This document shows positions 1 through 11,768 of a stretch of 64,000 nucleotides of DNA, piece after piece. The stretch spans positions 1,426,001 to 1,490,000 of the forward strand of contig JAVTLE010000017.1 in assembly GCA_033439295.1 (NCBI GenBank), written 5' to 3'. Below the pieces are notes generated by a model. The model searched no databases. It saw only the letters and a list, made by a program, of their open reading frames with translations, and was not told the DNA's origin. The DNA comes from Deuterostichococcus epilithicus. Its lineage: Eukaryota > Chlorophyta > Trebouxiophyceae > Prasiolales > Stichococcaceae. Made by a program: the position numbers and the translations under genes. The first letter of the stretch is position 1. Each line of letters opens with the position of its first letter.

Positions 1-3000
1 AAACTCCTCGGAAAACTCCTCCTCCTCCGTTTCCACCTGGGTGCAGACAAGAAAGCTTGGTTGCTGGAGTTTTGGGGAGTCTCAGATGGAGGCGTCCCGC
101 TCGCCCACAACTCCTCACCTGTTTTTTCTGCTGTTTCCACCTGGGCGCAGACAGGACAGCTTGTCTCCTGGAGTTTCGGGGCACGGACGCCCGCAGGGAG
201 TCTCGACTGGAGGGCTCCCGTTCTGTCTTCACCGCACATAGAGACAGAGGACGTAGAAGTTCCCCGCAACCTTCTCGGAGGGTTCCTTCTGCTCTGTCGT
301 CCACTTATGACGAAGACAGCGGATGACTGCGATGGCTTCAGGGCCTGCGAGCCGGCAGGTCTGTGCCCCCTGACGAAGAAGTCTTAACATTGCCTAGTCT
401 GCGGCGTGTTGCCCTGTCTCCACCAGGTTGGAGACACCAGAGGCTGGTGACAGGGGGTGCAGCTGCGGTAGGCTTGCACTGAGTTGTGCGAAAACACCAA
501 GGGCGACAGCCTGTTTCTGCCCGCTCGCACAGCCTCCACTCATACCAAGATTGCTCGAGCTGCCCACTGATAGGAAAGGACAGTCCCAGCGCGCTGCTGG
601 TGGTCGAAAGGCTCGCAGTCGTGACACTGGGCCTGCACACAGAAAGCTCTCTCAACATCACACAGAGCGGTGCTCACCAACGTCTTGCATTTGTTGATGA
701 GCTGGTCCAGTGTGGTGTTGACGACCTTCATCGCCGCTGTGCAGCGGCGCTGCCGCGGTACCAGCCACCGCAGCAGGGGCACCTGCAAGGCGTCAAGCAC
801 GTGTGAGGAGGCGTATGCATCCTGGGGACCGCAAGTGGCAGCCTGGGCTGCTGCGCGTGCTGAGGGGGCTAAGAGCCACCGGGTCGGCGCCCGAGACCGT
901 TATCAGTGTCAGGTTTTTGGGTCCTTTGCTGCACTCGACAGGCAGCACGAGGGTGTGCCGGCCCGTGTGCTTCACACAGGGAAGCCGGCCCAGGGGCAGC
1001 AGGGGACATGCACATCCAAACATCTCATGCACCACTGCATCGCAGAAGACTCACATTCCAGTAGGGCACGAAGGCTGTGCTCCGGTACTCAGCCTCGCGC
1101 AGCGCCACATACACCGCCTGCAGCATAGTTTTATTTTCCATTTCTATTCTATATTCAAATAAAAATCAAAAATAAAACAGAAGGCTGTGCGCCTCCAGCT
1201 TGGCACTCCCGGGGTCCAGATCTGGCATCGGCACGGCCCATGGCACATGCCTGACGACGCGGTCCCTTGGCTCACATGCATGATGTTGCATGCTGTGCCG
1301 GGCTGCGCAGGGCCTGATCGCGAGACAAGCCATCCTCGTCATCCTGTCGCACGTCTCGTCTAGCCGTCTTGAACCGTCCGGTCTGATGTATAACCAGTCC
1401 GGCTGCATTCAGCCAATCCCCACCAGCGACGGCCTAGCCCACCGCTACAACAGGGAAACTGCACGAGAGAAAAGCAGAGACCACACCTGGATGACAGGGT
1501 CGTCATGGGTCAGCGAGTCGAAATCGTAGTCGAAGACCGCCTTGCCAATGATGTCCAGCGTCAGGCGCGAGAACAGGTTTTCCATTTCCACCACCCGTCC
1601 TGTCTCTGCCGCCTCGTCCAGCAGCTGCATCATTCGACAGGTACAGGGTAAGGTTATAGACCGAAGGCTGTCCGCAATTTGCATTCGCCATGAGTTGATA
1701 ACCGCCCGCTGCTGCCGCCTCATCGAGCAGCTGCAGGAGCGCAATTCAGGAGCGGCGCCTCCCTGAAAGCACGTCAACACACTCGGCGAGGTCCCTACCC
1801 TCCTAAAAGAGCCCCGACAGGGCGCATGACAGGCTGCTCGGGTTTATCGCAACACACCAGCGGCACGTGTGCATCGCGCGGGCCAGCACCGGACGGCACA
1901 AGCGGAAAAATGTATGCCAAAAAACCCACTTTCGTTGCGTGCAACGTGCAGTCGCCAAACATGTTGACCATGGCGGCGATGTAGGCGCGGTGCAGCGAAG
2001 GCACGATGACACGCCGTCGCGTCTTCCAAATCTCGCCATCCGCTGCAGAGCATTGAAGACGATGCTGCGATCAGGCAACTGTCACGCGTTGTGCTTGATG
2101 CCGAAGAAGAGGTGGGTCAGATGCGCAGCACGCTGTAAAGCATGCCATGCAAGTGTTCACATAGCGGGAGAAGAGATCACAGTCGCATCTGCACAGCAGT
2201 CATTTGCACGCAAACCCTCAAGGCAAAGCCACCCAGACAGGGCTGGAGCTGGAAGTCAGGTTTCGGCGGCTGCTGCCTCACCTGGGATCATGCCGTTGCC
2301 CATGACGAACTCCAAGATCTCGGACAGCAGACCCTTGGAGTACTTGGTCGCATTCGTCATCAGCAGCTGCAGCAGCAGCAGAGACAGGGGTTTCATCATA
2401 AGCAAACCCTTCACACCCTTGCTGGACAGCACCATCATCTGCTGCAGCGCCAGCACAGCGACCAAGCATGCTCAGCCGGTCCAACAAGTCATGCACTCGA
2501 CCATCGAGCTGCTGTGCGGCAGCAGTTGCGTGCTAGGCCCCTGCCCAATCTGTTGCCCGGCGACGTTCCAGGCGGCAGCAGGCACAGGCAGAGCTGCGTC
2601 GCCGAGCGGAACGCCGTTGTCAGCCGTTGCTGCCGCAAGGCTGCACGAGGCTGTCGTCGCATGGTGCAGCGTCCTGGGAGACAGACTGAAGACAGTCCCA
2701 CCTGCTTGGCCATTGCCGCGTCCGAGATGACCACGAAGCTCTTGGGCCCGAAGCTGAGCCGGAAGATCTTGCCGTACGCCAGGAACAGCTTGTACAGCGG
2801 CACGAAGACCGGCTGGCCCACGATCTCCCGCACGTCGCCGGTGGCCTCTGGCATGCGCTCGGCTGCGGTCCGCTCCCAGACGCGCGCCTGGCGCGCGAGC
2901 CGCAGCGCCACCGCCCGGCCTGCGGCAGAGTGCAAGAGCGCCGTCATTCGCTGGAGGGGCAGGCAGGGAAGTGCAGCGCCGCCCGGATTAGACCTGCGAA

Positions 3001-3699
3001 CGGCAATGCTGCTGGATGGATGGCATAATGACAGTGTGCTTCTCCTCGAGCCTCGACAGCAGTGTCTCTGCTGGGAAAAATCGTCAGATGCGGTGGCGAT
3101 GCGTGCATGAGTGTCCAATCGTGATGTCTACAATCGCCTGACGGCGCCGCTGCCCTGTCGTCATGCATGGCCATGCGCGGCAAGCACTCACCTGGGCCCA
3201 TGCCTCTAGACAGGATCCTCCTGACTGGCTGCGTCAGCTTCGCCTTTGTCGACCCGGCGTCGGTGTATTCGCCGCCAAGGATGCGCTGATCCAGGGCATT
3301 CAGTTCATCCTCGCCATCGCTGTCATAGGTGCCGACAAGCCGCGGCGGTCGGGGCACCGCAGCGCTGCCGTTGGTACCTCTGAGGCCGGCTGGGACATCA
3401 TCCAGGCTGAATGCGCCGTTGCTGTCGCGAGACTGCGGCTGCGCGCCGTTTGCATCATCCCGAGGGACTGCATCGCCGTTGAGCTGGCTCAGTGCGGGCC
3501 CGCCTTGCTCCCTCGGCAGACCGCCATTGTTGTCGGTTGACCTGCAGCTTACAGCCGATCCGCACGAACTATTGCGTGCGTCGCGAGCCGCGGAACTTCG
3601 ATGACGGCCGAGCACACTTCCGAAAGCACGGGCACTGCTTCGCAGTGGCGCAGCCGGCAGCGCAGTCGCTTGGGGCGCAAACACGCCACGAGGAAGCAT
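1..3699 (-). CDS. CYP97A: CYP97A-type cytochrome P450 carotenoid hydroxylase (5' part; runs off left edge)
   Basis: Plastid P450 expected to hydroxylate the beta-ring of carotenes on the way to lutein and zeaxanthin. The ATG at 3699 opens a basic, Ser/Ala/Arg-rich transit-like leader. Exons read 3699 to about 3190, about 2995-2702, 2366-2282, 2042-1946, 1794-1773 (22-nt microexon), 1624-1487, 1117-1055, 782-678 and 36-1. They encode FVPLYKLFLAYGKIFRLSFG, SKGLLSEILEFVMG, DGEIWKTRRRVIVPSLHRAY, MENLFSRLTLDIIGKAVFDY and REAEYRSTAFVPYWN, collinear with plant CYP97A3 (LUT5). All phases close except the first exon junction: the acceptor at 2951 gives the wrong phase, so a donor a few bases further on plus an acceptor near 2996 is likelier. 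The I-helix and haem-Cys exons lie beyond position 1. CYP97A fits better than 97B or 97C because of the FGPKSF and EMENLFSRLTLD blocks. Divergent from HST. Confidence 0.88.
28..222 (-). repeat. Tandem duplication at the intron/exon edge of CYP97A
   Basis: Positions 28-102 and 131-222 are diverged copies of one segment. Both contain TTTCCACCTGGG.GCAGACA, which on the minus strand is a pyrimidine-rich acceptor followed by the first bases of the exon at 36-1. The copy at 131-222 therefore puts a decoy 3' splice site inside the intron, about 100 bp upstream of the real one in the direction of transcription. Confidence 0.75.
1690..1740 (-). repeat. Exon echo upstream of CYP97A exon 1624-1487
   Basis: On the minus strand this reads CTGCAG followed by codons for LLDEAAAAGGYQL. 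The true exon, about 105 bp downstream, starts GATGCAG then LLDEAAETGRVVEM. Acceptor and frame are copied, then the copy decays. It sits between the 22-nt microexon (1794-1773) and the true exon. Confidence 0.75.
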
Positions 3700-4172
3700 C
3701 GTCACGACCGCCTGATCCACGCAGATCCGTCCCGAACTGCTTGTGCTTCAAGTGCTCTAGCCAGCAGCAGTAGCGTGCCTCAGGCGACGCCACGTCAACG
3801 CACTTTTCAGCAATCTCCGTCACCGAGATGATGGCACAGGGTGGATGATCGCACTGCCAATTCCACTTTCGGAATTTGACACAGTGCTGAAGAGAGCGTG
3901 ACACGCTGACAGAAACACACCGGATACCCGGTGCCTGTTGCGCCTGGTGCGTGCGCCCCGCTTCGGCTGAAGGTGTGAAGCGCAGAAGGGTGTGGCAACA
4001 AGGCCACTGCCCGGCTTTGGTGTGTACCTGTACCGAGACCGTGATAGCTGGCTATGGATCTGGGCACGCAAACACGGCAGTGCGCAAGGTGCGATCCTCT
4101 GCGCTTGTCGCAAGCGCAGCCACTGCGCCAGCGCCGTCGGGTGGCTCGTTGCGGCACAAACCTTGGGGCTGC
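3700..4172. promoter_or_regulatory. Shared divergent 5' region of CYP97A and HST
   Basis: The 473 bp between the inferred start codons of CYP97A (minus strand) and HST (plus strand) must hold both 5' UTRs and both promoters. I see no TATA box that I would defend. The HST frame stays open upstream to about 3951 without another ATG, so part of this interval may be HST 5' leader. Assigned by position only. Confidence 0.5.
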
Positions 4173-7100
4173 ATGTTCTGCCGTGTCTCCCATCAGCGCT
4201 ACGATCCAGGCTGCCATTGCAAGCGCAGGTCCGGACCAGCAGGCTGCAAGTCGCTGCATGCCCAGCAGCAGCGGCAGCGGTGGTGCAGCCAAGCAGCCAC
4301 GCCGGCGCAGCTCAGGCGGCGGCCCTGGCGGCAGCCGTTCCAGCGGCCGGGATGCAGCCCGGCCCAGCAGCGGCTGCGCCGCCAGGGGCCCCTGTGCCTG
4401 TCAGCCTCAGCGTCCGCCGCCGCCGGTGTCCCGGCCTTTGAGGTGCGTAGCCAGCTCGGATGAAGTTGCCCCAAGTCGAAGGCGTTCAAGGCACAGTTCA
4501 CGAGGGATGGAGGCACTGTGTGCACAGGAGCTCTCACTGCAGCAGCGGCAAGTCGGCCTTCGAACTGCAGCGCACTGCGGCTGCAGACCGCCTCCGAGGC
4601 GGAGTTGGCTGTTTGGATGGTACCTGGAAACAACAAGATTGTGCGCCCTGGCAGGGCGGTGACGACGGCCAGCAGCTGTCGTTCGGGCAGAAGGTGTCAG
4701 CGTTCCGCAGCGCCTTTTGGAAGTTCCTGCGGCCGCACACCATCCGCGGCACCATCCTGGGCGCGTCGGCCGTCACGGCGCGGGCGCTGCTGGAAAACCA
4801 GCATGTGAGCGCCTGCCACCCACCCTGGAATATCTCAGAAGCCAGGAGTTTACGTCCTGAGGCCGTGGGATCCTGCCGGTGCTGTGTTATGGTGTATATC
4901 CACGCGCTGGGGGAGGGCGGTGTTCTGAGTATGCGAGGCAGCACGAGCGCCGGCTCTCAAGCTCACAGGGTCAGCCCAACGCAGTGCAGCATGCGACCTC
5001 GACGCCGCCGTCGGACTTGCAATTGCCCAGCCATGGCACTGACCCTCTCCGCGATCAGTCAGCTGGTTCACGCTGTGCATTTCGCGATGTTGCTTTTTGA
5101 GACTTCAAGCTCCCCCTGCAGCATCTTTCACTGAGGCCTGCGCACCTTGGACACACCCGCCCAGCCTGTGCACGCTGGTTGCGTGTTCAACACGAGTGTG
5201 GAAGCCCCTTTGCGCAGCTTGGAGAGGGGGGGGTTGCTGCCAAAGGCGCAGCTCGTCTTGTGCACGTCTACCAGCCGGTGCCTGTAACCTTCATGGGGCG
5301 AATTTGTGCGATGGTGACCGTCCTGCCATGCAGCACGTCGATTGGGGGCTGCTACCGCGAGCGGCGCCGGGGGCCACTGGCTGGCGTGCAGGTTGACTGG
5401 TGACTCTGAGACTTCTCGAAGCAAACCTCGATGAAAGGAATTCCCATCCTCGCTCCGCAGCTCATCGACTGGGGGCTGCTGCCGCGGGCAGCGCTGGGGG
5501 TGCTCGCGCTGCTTGCGGGCAACGGCTACATCGTGGGAATTAATCAAATTTACGACGTGGAGATCGACACCGTCAACAAGCCCTTCCTGCCAGTCGCCGC
5601 CGGTGCGTGCCTGTGGGATTTTCTCTGCTGTCAAGTGCGGTTCTTGGCGGTTTGTGACAGAGCGTATGCGCAGCCTGGCGCACTGCGCAGGGGCAGCGCG
5701 GTTGTGCGGTACTCTTTTCGATTTTCCCTTGCAGCCTCTGCGCAAGGTTGGGTCTGCGGCTTTGTGTCTGCATCCCCTGGGGTGCAATGCTGGCGTCTGT
5801 GCCTGCATGCGGGTGGGATTTTCTTTTCTGACATTGAATGATATTTCATTGGTTGAAGCGATGGCCCTGATATCTGCAGGGGAGCTGTCGCCGGCGCTGG
5901 CCTGGGTGCTCGTCGCCGGTCTTGCCGCCGCGGGGCTGACGATCACTAGTGCGCCGCCTTCTGCCTTTCTGTCACCTGTCTCCTGTGCTCTTGAAGACTG
6001 GCCCTCCGCATGCCAGCCCTCGATCCTGCTGCCCTTCCGCCGCACATCCGGCCTCAGGGCACGGCATGTGCGAGTACTGTGCGAGCATTGTGCAACATGC
6101 TGGGCGCCCTCCCGTGGCAGTGGCCACGCACAGCGCATGCGGCTGCATCGCGACACCAGCAACTCAGCCGCCTGGCGGCATCGCCAGGAGGCTGGCGGCA
6201 TCACTGTCTCAAGATCTGCATCGTCCCCTGCCGCTTTAGTGGTGGTGCACCCTCCCGAGCCGCGGTCGCCTGCAAGCCCCTGGCCAGCCCCCTGAACTCA
6301 CAAACCTGAAAGTGTTACTTTTTAAACTGGGAAGCGCAAACTCGAAACTCTACGCACTCATGCAGGCCTGAACTTTGGGCGCACCATCACTGCGCTGTAT
6401 ACTTTCGGGCTGGCGCTTGGCACCGTCTACTCGGTGCCGCCATTCCGCCTCAAGCGCTTCGCGGTGCCCGCCTTCATGATCATCGCCACTGTGCGCGGCT
6501 TCCTGCTCAACTTTGGCGTCTACTACGCCACGCGCGCGGCCATCGGGCTCAACGAGTTCGCCTGGAGCCCCGCCATCGGGTGAGCCCCCCGGGGAGCGGC
6601 TGTCGAGGCCTCGCTCATGTCTTCGAGTGGCAGGGGGAGGCGTCACGGGAGGAAACCACAAGCGAGGGGGAGGCACAGGGGGTTGGAGGGGAGTACGTTC
6701 TGCTTCGCGCGCCACCAGGCAGCCAGGCCGTGTGATCGTGTGAGGTGCCTGCAGCGGCGGCCGCGATTTCCGTCACCAGGGTGACAGCAGCTGCCGCCAG
6801 TCGATCGGTCTGCGCAGCAGCGCCTCTCCTGTCTGCCTTCTGCTGAGTTTATCAGGGTCGACAGGGTTTAGTGGATATCAGTCAGGCGACTGCGCAGACG
6901 TGCGGCCACAGGTTCACGGCCCTGCCTTGTGACGGTGATCGCGACCGGTCATTGCAACGTTCAGTTCGCCAGCAGAGACACAGAGAGAACCTTCAGGCTC
7001 CATCCACACAATGCCTCAAACTGCTGTTGCATTTCAGCCGTGTGCGTGAAGTCTGATGCCGCCGTTGCTGCAGGTTCATCACCTGCTTCGTGACGGTGTT

Positions 7101-7785
7101 TGCGACCGTCATCGCGCTGACCAAGGACCTGGCAGACATCGAGGGCGACCGGCAGTACAACATCCAGACCTTCGCCACGCGCCTGGGCCCCAACCGCCTT
7201 GCGCTGCTGGGTGGGAACGCCCTACAATTATAGGGTCCCCTAGACCCTAGTTATAGGGTCTAGGGGCCCACGCACCTCGCGGCCGCACACGACTGGTCTT
7301 TCGGGCGCTCCCAAATGGTCTTTCAGGCGCTCACAAATGGTCGACATGCACGCCAGTCCAGCTGCCCTGCGCCACTGGGCAAGCTCTCCTAACAGCCTGC
7401 AGATGTGGAGCTCCTCCTTGGGCTGCCTGCCTGCCTGCCTGCCTGCGTTCAGTGTTTCAAACCTGTTGGCCGCCCCAGCACGTGCGGCAGTGCTTCTGGC
7501 TGCTTCGATGCACACTTCGAGTCAATGAGACCAGCTCGCTGGCTGCGCGCAGCGCTGGGCCTGCTGCTGACTAACTACGTGGGCGCCGCGGTGCTGGCGT
7601 GGCACCTGCCGCAAGCATTCAACGTGCGCCTGATGGTCGGCGCGCACACGGTGCTGGCGACGCTGGCGATCCGCTACACGCGTGCGGCGCAGGAGGCCGG
7701 GTTCAGCAAGCAGGCAATCGCCAACTTTTACAAGGGCATCTGGACGCTCTTTTACTCCGAGTACTTCCTGCTGCCCTTCCTGTGA
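4173..7785 (+). CDS. HST: Homogentisate solanesyltransferase, plastid, plastoquinone biosynthesis
   Basis: UbiA-family membrane prenyltransferase that decarboxylates homogentisate and attaches the solanesyl chain, the first committed step to plastoquinone-9. Seven exons: 4173-4442, 4655-4804, 5461-5602, 5880-5948, 6366-6579, 7074-7210, 7553-7785. All phases close to give 404 aa. An Arg/Ala/Ser-rich transit peptide is followed by [20 protein letters not shown]. The first Asp-rich motif [14 protein letters not shown] is near residues 168-181, then come [10 protein letters not shown] and [19 protein letters not shown]. The second motif [11 protein letters not shown] is near 299-309, and the C-terminus is [19 protein letters not shown]. 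The [20 protein letters not shown] block and the tail match plant HST rather than tocopherol HPT (VTE2). The start is the first in-frame ATG after 3951. Several hydrophobic segments are present, as in the family. Confidence 0.93.
5331..5375 (+). repeat. Exon echo in HST intron 2
   Basis: CAG followed by codons for [13 protein letters not shown] copies the start of the exon at 5461 ([13 protein letters not shown]), about 130 bp downstream. About 35 bases are near-identical before the copy degenerates and meets a stop near 5400. It includes an AG acceptor. Confidence 0.8.
7237..7266. repeat. Perfect 13-bp inverted repeat with telomere-like core
   Basis: CCCCTAGACCCTA, a 4-base loop GTTA, then TAGGGTCTAGGGG: a perfect 13-bp stem, 26 bp after the donor of HST intron 6. 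The arms carry CCCTA/TAGGG units like degenerate plant-type telomere repeats. Confidence 0.8.
7422..7446. repeat. CTGC tetranucleotide microsatellite
   Basis: About six CTGC units inside HST intron 6. Confidence 0.8.
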
Positions 7786-8911
7786 GCCGCAGGGAAGCGG
7801 CACTTTCCTGCTGCGCACACCCCACTCCCTGTGGAGCCATGCGCCCACCTCTGCACGCCGTACTCCGGGGCCGGCAAAGCGGCAGGGCGTTGGCCTGGGA
7901 CGGGAGGCATGCCGAGGTGTGCTCTGAGTAGGCGGGTGGCATGGGCCGCCAAGGCTGCCCGCTTCCACCGCAGCGGTGGCATGTGGAAGGGACGAAAAAT
8001 TGGTTCAAAGACTACTACGTACGGCACAACAACCCAGCACCAGGCGCACAGGCGTTGCAGATTCAGTCACCTGAGCCCGCCCAAAAGCAACGCAGTGCTG
8101 ATCGGGTTTATGGTCCTGCAAAGCAAATGAATCTCTAGGTACCAACTTCTGAGTGGTACTGTTGGCTGAGCAACTGGGTTCGATTAGGCCATCGTCATGG
8201 CATGTGCCGCTTTTGCAATGCTTGCGTAGAGGATCACTCCTGTCTTCAGCAGATCCAGTTTTGCAGGGGCTTCCTTTTAAGACATTTCAGTGATCCGGCG
8301 GCTTACTATCACTGTCGACATGATATCCTACAACATGCATCTGGAAATGCACGGCTGAACCTAGCCACCAGCAGTATCTTGTGGAAACTAACGAATGCTT
8401 GTTACAGATCTTCCCTGGGGTGCTTGCACACTCGCAGGTGCATGTCAAGCTGTGTATAAGCAACAGCTACTCACTATCCAATAATCTCAGGCAGAGCTGT
8501 GCATGCGCAATGTTCAGAAACCTTCATTCAAACCTCCTGGCGCCAAATGATGCTACCCACAATACTACCCACCCACAGCTGGCACTCAGTCTGCTCCGAC
8601 TTCAACTGATATCTACGCTATGTTGCCTCAAATCAGGTGGCAAACAATAAATAGTGCAAAGCCGAGCACCAATGATGCCATGCCAATGGCTGGAAGCGAG
8701 CGTCGCCAGCGGCGGCGTCATAAGTGGGCGCTTGGGGATGTCTACGTGGCGTGGCTGGTTGGGCGCCAGAAAAATCAATTTGTGTTCCTCCGTTCCGTAA
8801 GATTGATTAGGGTCTCTCCCAGCAGGCGCGGTGCATCAGGCGCGCGGCACCTTGCTGGTGACCCGCCGATGCAGATATGTAGTGCCCATAGCTTTGCCCG
8901 CATGTCCGTGC
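7786..8911. other. Convergent 3' region between HST and the CAP gene
   Basis: About 1.1 kb between two stop codons. It probably holds both 3' UTRs. Local composition is more AT-rich than the genes, especially 8130-8660. I see no coding pattern, RNA gene or repeat worth naming. Confidence 0.6.
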
Positions 8912-10271
8912 TTACGGCGACACGTTGTCCTGGAACTGCCCGAGGTAGTTTCCCTACGAGGAAAGAGAGACTCCCATGGGTGATGGCTCGGTGCATGATA
9001 TCCATTTTGGCCACAGCAGAACTGCGCCCGAACTTGCCCATGACGGCACGAAAAAGAACTGCAAGGGGTGAGTCGCATGCACACGGCAGAATGTTGCTGC
9101 AGGCTCACGGCGGGGAAGTATCTGCAGCTGTACAGGCGTCCGCCGCCGCACGAGTTGGTGTTGGCGCAGCCGACCTGGGTGGTGCTCTTCCACACGACCT
9201 GCCTGCGCATCGCGTAAACATGCACCATCAGACCCTAGCCGAACAGTAGAATGTTTGACCTCCGAAGAGCAGGTTCACATGTTGCCTGATGTGTGTCATC
9301 GCCGGCAGCCAATCAGAGACGTGACCAGAGGCAGGCCGAGCACCCGGTGCCGCCGGCTGTGGCCAGCGGCGGTCGCAGGGCTATGCAAAGGATCTACATT
9401 CAAAGGTTGGAACATAAGGGCGGTGCAACGCACGTGAAGTGGCCGGTGGCGGATGAGAAGGTGGGGTTGTTGTAGTCATACAAGGCCGCCTCGTCGGTCC
9501 ATGCCTTGACGGCGTCCTGCCACACAGAGAAGCCCTGCGCCAGGTTCTCGCCGAAGTTGTTGGCGCGCAGCGTGCCCAAATCGTGGCTGAAGTTGCACTG
9601 GTCCGTCCAGCTCTGCGGGGAGGGGAGCGAGGCTTCTGCACAGTGTGAGGGCCTGAAGAGGCTCAGGCGCCGCCGTTGCAAGTGGCGAGGCATTCGAGGG
9701 CGGTAGGTAGGATCACAGGCAGCACCGCACTGATTCATTAGGACGGGGAGCATAATGCCGCGTCAAGCTGTGCTTCTCTGCGGACACCCTAGCGATGCCG
9801 GTCGGCTGTAAGTGATCGAGATCGGGTCACGGTCCACACCTGGGCCGACTTTGCAAGCGTTGTGCTCCAAGTGAGCGGCGACGCGCCGTGGTCCGCGCGC
9901 ACTTTGTTGTGGTAAGCCAGAATGCGACCGATGACTTCAGGGTCCCGCTGCCCGTTCGTCTGCGGCGGTGTGAGTCACAGAGTCACCATGTCAGCCCAGC
10001 ACCACTCGTTACAGAACGGCCAGCGTCTGCCCGCTGACGCAGGCTCGCCATCCCACCATCGCGAGACCAGCCGCAGCTGCATTAGCCTCATGTACGGTGC
10101 TGCCCAAAGATGCACGAGCTGACACGGGGTGTTACCCAAGGTGGTTGGTACGCAGAAATACAGGGAGCTAGACGGGAAGCCACGGCCGGCGCGCACCGAC
10201 GCGAGGGCGCCGCCCAGCACCGCCAGCAGGCCTATGGCCACAGGCAGGACCATCGTTCGCGTGCACGCCAT
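8912..10271 (-). CDS. Secreted CAP/PR-1 (SCP) domain protein
   Basis: Small extracellular CAP-superfamily protein; the biochemical role is not fixed by the family (sterol or lipid binding and defence are known for relatives). Exons 10271-10152, 9959-9840, 9612-9434, 9202-9109, 8953-8912 close in phase to 184 aa. The start is the first ATG of an N-terminal signal peptide with core VLPVAIGLLAVLGGALA. The CAP core follows: AYHNKVRADHGASPLTW, then FSHDLGTL and GENLAQGF. CAP1 is GHFTQVVWKSTTQVGCA, rebuilt across an intron. CAP2 is LYSCRYFPAGNY, also rebuilt across an intron. It ends QFQDNVSP-stop, so there is no membrane anchor or C-terminal extension. The first exon's donor (after Phe-Cys at 10152) is the least certain boundary. 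Confidence 0.9.
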
Positions 10272-11768
10272 GCCTGGAGGTTCCAAAGACCACCTGCACC
10301 TGCAAACGGCGTCACCCCTGATGAGCGGCCTCTAATGAGCGTCGCGGCACAGATCAGGACGGGAAAAGTCAAGCTGGCACTACCAGGCCTCCAAAGTGTG
10401 TCTCAACAAAGCTCTTTATCCTGCATCAGAGCGAGGCGCCGTTGGGAACGGCACCACCGCCCAGTCCGACCCGTGTCATCACAGACACGAATCCTCTATC
10501 TGAGCGCCCAAAGCCCAGCGACCACGCACGCGGCCGGAACGCGGTTGCAACGGTCTAACATAAAGCTGATCTGCCTCGTGTGAAGGACATGCACCCCGAT
10601 AGCGCCGACGATGCGGCCTGGCGATCAAGCCGACCCCCGATCTTCGCCCATCAGGAGGATCGCGAGGCACTCAGGCAGGCGCGTGACCCCACAAACCTCA
10701 ACCAAATGATCATGTGAAGCCGAAACAGCAAAGTCCTGTGGCGAGTGCTATGCGATGGAGTGGTTGTGCTGTCGTATTTATTCGGTCGCTGTGCTCACCT
10801 TTGTGCCACGGAAGCTAGACGGGCGCCGCAGAGGGTGGCGTTCGCAACGAGTGAGCCGCGGGTCGTTTGATTGCGGCTAGGTGATGGCAAACTGGGGGCT
10901 GCGGGTGGTGGGCTGGTGGCTCGCTGTCTGACTTTTGACCAGGTGAATCCAGGGAGAGAAGTTTATATCCAACGAGGGTAAACACTACTTGCCAGCTGGA
11001 CTTGTCGGGTGCGACTGCATTCCTTCGCACATGACTTTGCTGCGGCATTTCCGCCACACACAGTACCCTCGCTGTTCACCAGTAGCCCCGTGGATACGCC
11101 TACTACCTGGCTGTTCATGCTTCGCTGAGCCGACTGTGGCTGTTTGCAGCGGCGCAAAAAGCAGGTATAGGTAGTCCTGCGGCAATGAAGATACCAAGCA
11201 GCTCTGACGAGGCAGCGAGGACATTCTACCTGATTCCTTGTGAAGGTAGCAAGGACCTTGGAATGAATCGGTATGTGCACCGGTTACAGCATAAACCACG
11301 CAAAGAGGGCTACACGCACCTGCAAGCGTGGCATAAGCCCGGGTATTATAGCACACTTCCAGCGAGCATTGCATGAGATGCAGCTGTCACGACAGTAGGC
11401 ACGACTCGATTACGATTCCTATGATACAAACGTACTGCTCCAAAATTACCCTCGGGAATGCAATCACTTGCTGCTATTCCACCTGAAACACAAGCCTCCC
11501 GCGGAGGGCACCCATAAGGGGTTTCCACTGGCGCACACAGCGCCACTCACAACGATGATCTTGAACCAGGCGCTCGCCCTGGTGCTCACCAGGACCAGGG
11601 GTGGGCGATTGCCCCCCCCCTCCCTCCGGCGCCTGCTGTTACGTCTTGTCCGCCGCCCAGGCATGGCTGAGGAAACCACAGTATAACTAGATGCCCCGAG
11701 ACCACCTGGAGGGCGGCCCTGCCGCAAGGGCGCCAGCCCTCCGCCCGCGCACCGGCACCACATACTGC
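10272..11768. other. Intergenic, no gene recognised
   Basis: About 1.5 kb between the CAP gene start and the stop of the coiled-coil gene. It should contain the CAP promoter and the coiled-coil gene's 3' UTR. The only texture noted is a C-run near 11610. No convincing ORF or RNA. Confidence 0.55.

Noticed and set aside
3951-4172. HST N-terminal extension starting at 3951
   Set aside because: The codon at 3951 is GTG and no ATG occurs in this frame before 4173, so the first ATG was used.
5128-6204. 358-codon minus-strand open frame
   Set aside because: Lies antisense over three verified HST exons and has no recognisable composition or motif.
4655-7785. Homogentisate phytyltransferase (VTE2, tocopherol) instead of HST
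   Set aside because: The [22 protein letters not shown] region and [19 protein letters not shown] tail match solanesyltransferase, whereas phytyltransferases have a KDIPDIEGD-IFGIRSFSVRLGQ pattern.
8150-8200. Possible tRNA T-arm (GGGTTCGATTAGG)
   Set aside because: No matching acceptor, D or anticodon stems around it.
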